Positions 57,614 to 64,000 of a stretch of DNA of 64,000 nt are shown here, piece by piece. Location: positions 6,819,832 through 6,883,831 of the forward strand of contig JANPWX010000097.1 in assembly GCA_024734555.1 (NCBI GenBank). Direction: 5' to 3'. This DNA comes from Trochalopteron elliotii. Lineage: Eukaryota; Chordata; Aves; Passeriformes; Leiothrichidae. Position 1 is the stretch's first letter, and each line of letters opens with the position of its first letter. The translations under genes were made by a program, and so were the position numbers. Below the pieces are notes generated by a model, which had not been told where the DNA came from, ran no database searches, and saw nothing but the letters and a program-made list of their open reading frames with translations.

Positions 57614-58824
57614 ATTGCTTGCTTCTAGGACTAAGGCAAAAGTTGAATTGGCAGAAGTCTGCTGTGTTGGCTGGAGCCTGAATTTCTAGCCAAAAATGTT
57701 TTCTCCAAGTCTAGTTAAATTAATTTCCTTGAGTTTTTCAAACATTTTCTTTGCTCTAAGTGACTGAGAAGCCATTGACATTTCAGTTGATGAACAATCA
57801 AAATACAGGACCTGGAGGGCCAAAGCCATCTCTGCTGTAACTACTGTGGCTGGAACTGCAGCTGCCACCGCTGAGGGAGACAGCTGAGGTGGACATCCTG
57901 GAAGATAAGGCAGGTAGGGAGGAGAAGCCAGGCTGGGACTGAAATATCTCCTCTGCTTCCAGCAGAAGAGCCATCCCTTTGGAAAGAGACCCAGTCAGGT
58001 CTCTGAAGGTCTCGAAGAATGGATGTACCCAAATCCAACAGAAAGGAACATGACCTCCACTGGAAACCACATATGCTGGAAAAGAAAAAGCCTGCGTCCC
58101 AACTTTGTGCTTTGAGTCCTGTTCAATAAATAATAACAGAGTATGCTGGAACTCTGTCAGCTGTGTCATTTCAGGTGAGGAAGGACTGTGTTTTCTAGGT
58201 ACCAGCTCTGTAAACCCCCAAGGAGCAAGGTGCCAGGACAAGCAAGGGTCACATGGTGCTCTGTGAGGCACGTGCACACCCACAGCCACGCATGCCCAGG
58301 CAAATGCATTTCCCTCTCCTGCAGAAACTAAACTTCAGGTCTTATGGGCTGATTTTCTTAATCCAAAAGCAAAGGTCAAACAGAAAGTACGTGGCTTTGG
58401 TTTATTTATGGAGAACTTTAGCCATCAGACTTTCCAAAAGCATCAGCAAATTCTGCACATCCACATTTAACCCCTCAGAAAGGTGTTGTGCCCTCCCCTT
58501 CCAAAGGCCCCCCTGTTCAGGTGCTGGGCTGGCAGTGTCAAGAGCCAGGAGTCTGGCACAGCACCAGCAGGGCGACATCCACCAGGAGAGGGGACACAGT
58601 GAACTCAGACACAGTGCATCCTCTGAGGATGTCAGCTCACTTGAATTATTTACTTAATTCTTATTACATTACCGAAAAGGACAGTAAGAAAAAAAACCCT
58701 CCCAACTTGCCTGAAGAGGAAATGAATAGGGACACTTTGAGATTTCTCATTCCTTCAAAAAGCCCCTCGGTGAGCACGGCTGCCAGAGCTGCCCCTGAGA
58801 GGCCTTGCACCATCTCAATCCCAA

Positions 58825-58852
58825 TACCAACAAGGAAGTACCAACAAGGCTC
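58825..58852. repeat. 14-bp tandem duplication
   Basis: 'taccaacaaggaag' and 'taccaacaaggctc' are adjacent, identical over the first 11 bases. Confidence 0.85.
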
Positions 58853-60830
58853 TTAACCACACAGCCAGTTTCTCTTCTAAGCCTTCGGGTTGCCTCAGAA
58901 GTTTTTTAAACAAGACGCTTTCCTGTTTTTGAAACCTGTGCATCCGTATGGTTTGCAGGTTACTCAAATAACCTTATCACTTGGAGCAACGCTGGCATGA
59001 ATTTCAAAACTGCTTACTGCGGTGCTCGCCTCCCCTCTCCACACATATCTATTTACTCATAGGGAGCCTTATTTACAGTATCTTCCTGCCAACTGCTGAC
59101 ACAGAAGAAAAAAAAGCCCTGGGTTACACATTAAGCTTTATCGTTGAAGTATTCATGCCAGACGGTGTCCAAACAGAGTTAACTGACTGACCTTAGCTCA
59201 GGGTAAGCCACACAAGGGGGAAATTTCTATTGCAATCTGCTTGCACGGGCAGAGCTCGTTTCGCACCACCAGCTTTTTCATCTCCTCCCCCCCTTCATCT
59301 GGGCTGAAAAGGCTTTTCAAAGAAAACATGGTTTTGTTTTCAGAAAGCCAAGTAGAGCTGGTTCCTTGTAAGTTCATTAAAGGAAGAATTACCAGAAGGA
59401 GACATTTGCAGGTACACATTAAGGCATGGAGAAGGCTGCCTGTACAACAAATCCTGATCTAAAATCCACACAGCCTGCGAGTCAAATTCAATTCTTCTGT
59501 CAAAAACGGGAAAACGAAGAGGACTGCCATGTGAGAATATGCTGTCCAGAGGGTCTGGAAAATCCAGAAATCAGCTTCACTATGCCTGTTTTGCACAGCA
59601 GCTTTGGAAAGATCTGCCAAATGTAACAGTTTCATTTGACAGTCATCTTTTGGCTTAACTTCTGAGCTGGCCGGTGGCCATCTCTCATTGCACAATAAAT
59701 GCCTGCAAAATTAATCATAAACTCCCTGCCTGGAACTCCCAGTGCTGGTCTCCTGAAGGGTACCTGCAGCCTGCTCCAAAACCCTGCCACTACCTCAAAC
59801 CCTGTGTTCATGAATGGCCCAGCCAGCGAGGGAGGACAAATCATCACAAAAACAATCCATGAACTTTATTCTTCTACTTCTGCAATCTGCTGGCTGAGCC
59901 ATTTACCTCTGTGTACACTTCATGACAGCCACACCACAGCCAGGCACAAAGGCGCTTATCTCGACCTCACACTTCACATCCTTTCTTCTCACAGCTAACA
60001 CTTGGCTGGTGAAGAAAGTCGTATGACCCGTCTTGCAGGAAAGAAGAACCAAGAGCTGCTCTCAGATTAACCTGTCCTGATCCTCTCTCTCCAGCAAATT
60101 CACTACCACCGATTTGGCAGGGGTGCGGTAAGGTCCCCTTGCTGCAACACTTGTCTGCATGTGTTGGTTTTGTCAGCAGGGACTCGCAGGAATGCAGACA
60201 GAGTGGGTTTGTTGTTTGTGAGAAGTGCTGGCTGGCCAGCCTTGCCAGGGGAGTGTGGGGCATGGGGCATGGGTGAGACATCACTGCTCAAGCTGCCTGG
60301 ATAAACCACACCCCATTTTATTGCTCCTATGTCCCCTTCTGAAAAATTACTTTCTTTTGCCAAGCAAGCTGCTCTGCACTGAGGAGGGAAAGCCTCTGCG
60401 CTCCACTTCCTATCCTCAGCATGCGATGCCAGCACTTGGGGAATGCCTTTCCCAGGAGTTCCTGCCCCACCACAGGGGGCCAGCCCTCGTTCTGACAACC
60501 TCGTCAATGGCTTTGCACCTCGTTTGCAACAGAGGTGTCTCCCTCTGTGTACTCACCAGAGCGCTCAGGCAGCCCCCAGCCCCTCTGAGCACACTTGGCT
60601 CTTGTCCAGATTGCACCGGGCAGCCACTGTCACGTTCCCAGCCTTGGGCTTTCCAGCAAGGATGCAGCCACCCAATCCAGGGTGCCATCTTCTCTTTTCC
60701 CTGAAACTCTAATTAAATTGCTCATTTAAAAAAGTAAATGAATTGCCTTCCTGCTATGTTAATTAGTTCCTCCTATGTAGTTTTCTTCTTCCAATAGACT
60801 AAATTGAACTGAGCATACAAACGCCCTGGG

Positions 60831-60908
60831 AAAATAACAATAAAAACACCCCAAAAATACCCAAAAAACCCCACAAAACAAGCAACAACAACAGAAAAAC
60901 ACAAGCAG
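60831..60908 (+). repeat. A/C-rich low-complexity tract
   Basis: Nearly 80 bases of A and C with only a few G and T residues, made of irregular units such as ACAACA, CCCCAAAAA and ACCCC. It lies between two AT-rich blocks (60.70-60.80 and 60.95-61.15 kb). Confidence 0.85.
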
Positions 60909-61300
60909 GATTTAAACAGCTTCAAAAGGAAGCAGGAATGTATTTCCTAATATGTATAATAACAAAACATAAAGGTATAAAACAAATGTGATTAAAACCA
61001 GAGAAGCAAGCAGCACATATTTTATTGCTATGTTTTCACTTTTTATTTCTTTTTAACAAGGATAAAAAATAACTTGTGCAACCTCCGCCAGGATGTGAGT
61101 GGATCTTTGAACTCTGCCATCTGGCTAGTGGAATCTGTATTTTTGTTGCCTCAGGTTACAGGTTAATCCTGCCAGTTTTTATTATTTGTAGAAGTAGTTG
61201 GCCTCTTGGAAGCTTTTATGGTCTCTGTCACAGAGAAGATTGCTGCTGAGCAAAATACATACACAAAATACGGGGGTCAGTGTGGTGAGGACATTGAGCA

Positions 61301-61323
61301 GGGAGGGAAAGGGGCGGGGGGGG
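61301..61323 (+). other. G-quadruplex-forming motif
   Basis: GGG, GGG, GGGG and a G8 run separated by A, AAA and C. A GGGGG at 61272-61276 lies just upstream. It is followed at 61330-61370 by AT-richer sequence. No gene is recognised nearby. Confidence 0.75.
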
Positions 61324-64000
61324 AAAGGCAGTTCTAGCTAATCTAAAATTATCCTTTTTATTACGAGAGAAGACGTTGCAACATGTGCTGGCGAATTTGC
61401 CCCACACTGCAAGTCAGCGCAGACAGGAAGGCTGAGCCTCCCTGCTCATGGTGGAAGTCAAGCCCGAGCATGCCCAGCAGCTGGGGAGACCCATGTGATG
61501 ACAACAGCATCCAGCTCCATCTGGTGATGTGCTCCCAGCCCCCCCGGGCACTTTTCCATCTAGTCTTGCAAGCAGCTGGATCAATTTACTCTAGCCTACG
61601 GTGCACTGCACAGGCACAGACTGAAATTATTACTCATGGAAATCCCCTCTGTCCCAGTGCCTTTGAACAAGGAATCAGGTAGCTTTCAACCTCCTGACAA
61701 TTAATAGCCTTTGGTCGAGGGAGAGCAGTGCAAAAACGCTGGAAGGGATGGGTTTCAAAACAGCTTGCTTAGTTTCTAGTAAATTAAAGGGAGTGGGCGG
61801 TTGAGGTACACAGTAATATTATCCAGCCTAGTGTGGTCTTCACTGACGTCAGCAGGACATTTTTTCCCCCTTCTCTCTCCCTCTGTCTGCCTGCCTCCTG
61901 AAAAGAGCCACATGGAGGCTAACACTGTGACAGAAGCATGGCTCATACACCCGGACAACCTCCAGCTTTCCATCAACAAAACCAGAGCGCAGATGCTACT
62001 ATGTTGCAAATGAGCAGCACCAAAATATATGCAAGTCATTTCAGAAGAGGAAAAAAGCTGTTGGAAACAGAAATCATGAGGACTTGCAGTATGTATTTCT
62101 CTTCTGTTGCATGATTAACTGTTCTGACTAAGACAACACTCTTCCTGTGGCTAAGAACACATCCTCATCTCAGATTTTGCTTGAAATAGCACATTTGACT
62201 GTGACCCCTCCCCACAACTGCTGTGCCCATCCCAGCAGAACTCTGTGGGGTTTGCAACTGTGTTTTCTCAGTCTCACTGAACACATTGCTTTCTCTGAGG
62301 CCCCTGTACTGTAGGCTGGAGGCATTATACGATAGCTGCCAGCTTTGCATTAAAAATATGCCAATAAGTTCAGCAGAAAAATTTCACTATGCTTTCAGCA
62401 AAAGTGATTTCTGTGTACCGTCGTGCACTTGCAGCCTTTTCATGCACTGCTATTTCCATGTGGAATAAAAGGTGGTTGGACAGCAAATGAAAAGATGTAC
62501 AGCACTGAGATGCTGCAGGTAGAAAAAATGGACCCTAAGCTTGTAGATATCACCTTCCAGGTGAAACATAACACTACAGTGTCCACATTTACTGTGTCAA
62601 AAATGCAAAACACAGAAAGTGTTCAGGCCAGGATTTTTTTAGGGTTGCAAAATACAAAGGGGACTTTTTTATAACAAAAATGTGTACTGAAGCTGCTGTG
62701 CCAGGTTCTGACTCAACACAGACACATGCATACTGCTCAAAGTGGAAGATTTTTCCAGTAATTGAGTGGACTGAATGAGCTCATCATGACCCACTGAGCA
62801 AGTTCTCTTAGTATTCGTTTTGAGCAAGAGAACAGCTTTGATCAGTGTTTGCACTCATTCGACTTTTCCCCTGTTCCCAAACTTTTGTTCCTTTCATGAA
62901 ACACCCGTTCCATTCAGCTCCTCTTGGTGAAAGGAGCAATTTTTTCCTAAGTGTGGCCACGGGACTTAAGTAAATATCACTGAAGTGTTAAAAATCCAAT
63001 GTATTAATGAAATGATACTGCAGGCATTGTCAGGTTGCAGGATCACCAGAGCAAGAGCAGAAGAGTACTGTCCATGAAAGCCAAAAGACACAGACAGGGC
63101 ATCCTTGCGCAGGAGGCTGAGGGAGATGTGTGAAAGTGGAAGACCATGAATCACTGCAAACAAATTATGCGATCACCAACTGGCACATTCTTCTTGTCCT
63201 TCCATATCCTGAACTCCTGATTTCATGATGGTCACCCATGCAAACTGATGGCATTCTGTCTGCTGGTCTGAAGAACATTTTTGCTGCTTGTTATTAAGGT
63301 ATGAAACTTAACGTGGTGTGAAGTTTGAGGAAAAGGTCTTGAACCAAGTCATTTTTGGCAGGAGTAGCTACAATTCCCTCAGGGCCACAGCTCTAGACTG
63401 GGCTCTGCTGTGAACATCCCACATCTTTGTGTGCCTGCCTTCAGGGAACAAGTCAGAGATTTTTACAAGGAAGTATCGCCCATCTGCCTTTTCTGTGAGT
63501 TGCCTGCTGAGGTCCCTTTGACAACAGTGTCTTTCAGGATTTATTTGCAACTTTCATTAAGGCATTTTGGAGGAAAGAAATGGAAGGAATTAATAGCTAT
63601 CCATAATTACAACTCAGCGTGGCAGTGCCTGTGGGTTAATGGAGCTCATATCTCCAAGTTGCCACTCCTGAGTTTTAGCCACTGACCTCTGCTCCCTTCT
63701 TCCTGCAAATGGAAAATCCCTATTGCTTTACACAATAGGCAAAGACAATTACCCCCTGGACTTTGAAAGAAAAGGAACTTTGATGAATACATAACTCAGC
63801 TAAGCAGCACTTTTCATTTAAATGAAAACACTCTTCCATTTTCACACCCGACAGGTGCAGCCCAGGTGGTAGCCTGCTTTCTTCCAAGGTCTCACCAAAG
63901 AGTAGGAATGGCACCCCAGAGCCCTACCTACACAGTTTCAGGCTCTCTGACTGAGCATTTTAACAAGTCAGCTGTGGCCACAACAGCCTGCAGCACAATG

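Larger units (their letters stand above)
56121..60700. other. Noncoding, no gene seen
   Basis: Frames reach 163 codons (57798-58289, -) and 159 codons (60225-60704, +), with no recognised domain. A run of ten A occurs near 56131-56140. AT-rich, T-run-rich sequence at 57540-57615 separates two GC-richer parts. The phrase 'gggcaaggtttcagtttccc' near 57480 vaguely resembles a MIR block but lacks neighbours. Confidence 0.5.
60701..64000. other. Noncoding, AT-rich start, no gene seen
   Basis: 60.70-61.20 kb is AT-rich, with 'aaattgctcatttaaaaaag' and 'gctatgttaattagttcc', and may include a conserved noncoding element interrupted by the A/C tract. After the G4 cluster the sequence is of ordinary composition. 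Open frames are 99 codons or fewer. No transposon, RNA gene or promoter is recognised up to the end of the window. Confidence 0.5.

Noticed and set aside
1..64000. Bacterial-type systems (operons, CRISPR arrays, defence islands, prophage)
   Set aside because: No dense co-directional ORFs with ribosome-binding sites and no regularly spaced direct repeats. The CR1 LINE places the DNA in a bird genome.

Overview
The window looks like nuclear DNA from a bird, and I find no gene in it that I can name. The best evidence for a bird is a truncated CR1 LINE at 43376-43604 that ends in the ATTCTATG motif typical of avian CR1. Interspersed repeats are sparse, microsatellites are short, and CpG is rare outside a few patches. 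I found no bacterial-style gene packing, operon, CRISPR array, tRNA or rRNA.

Coding content: all open frames are short (longest 225 codons). They overlap on both strands, have low-complexity Ser/Pro/Cys/Leu-rich composition and carry no domain I recognise. I therefore call no CDS. The window is best read as intergenic or intronic sequence of a vertebrate chromosome. Small exons or lncRNA exons cannot be excluded by eye.

Layout: 1-17.7 kb is unique-looking sequence with small tandem duplications, a strong G-quadruplex motif at 9330-9367, two CpG-enriched patches (about 4.0-4.3 kb and 15.93-16.09 kb) and AT-rich blocks that resemble conserved noncoding elements. From 17.7 to 31.3 kb there are several old SINE/LINE remnants (MIR/CORE-SINE-like at 17.8 and 26.15 kb; L2-like tails at 18.4 and 31.05 kb). 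From 31.3 to 42.3 kb almost nothing is recognisable. From 42.3 to 46.2 kb there is a series of pyrimidine-rich blocks, a G/T tract and the CR1 copy. From 46.2 to 51.9 kb there are further MIR-like remnants, an AT-rich stretch with a possible minus-strand polyadenylation signal near 49.81 kb, and a CpG-rich patch at 51.76-51.91 kb. From 52 to 64 kb the sequence is again mostly unique, with simple repeats and a second G-quadruplex cluster at 61.3 kb.

I see no previously undescribed gene system here. The observations most worth checking are the G4 motif at 9.3 kb, the clustered homeodomain-type sites at 22.7 kb, the paired polyA-signal and CpG-patch arrangement at 49.8-51.9 kb, and the unusual 3' terminus of the CR1 copy.
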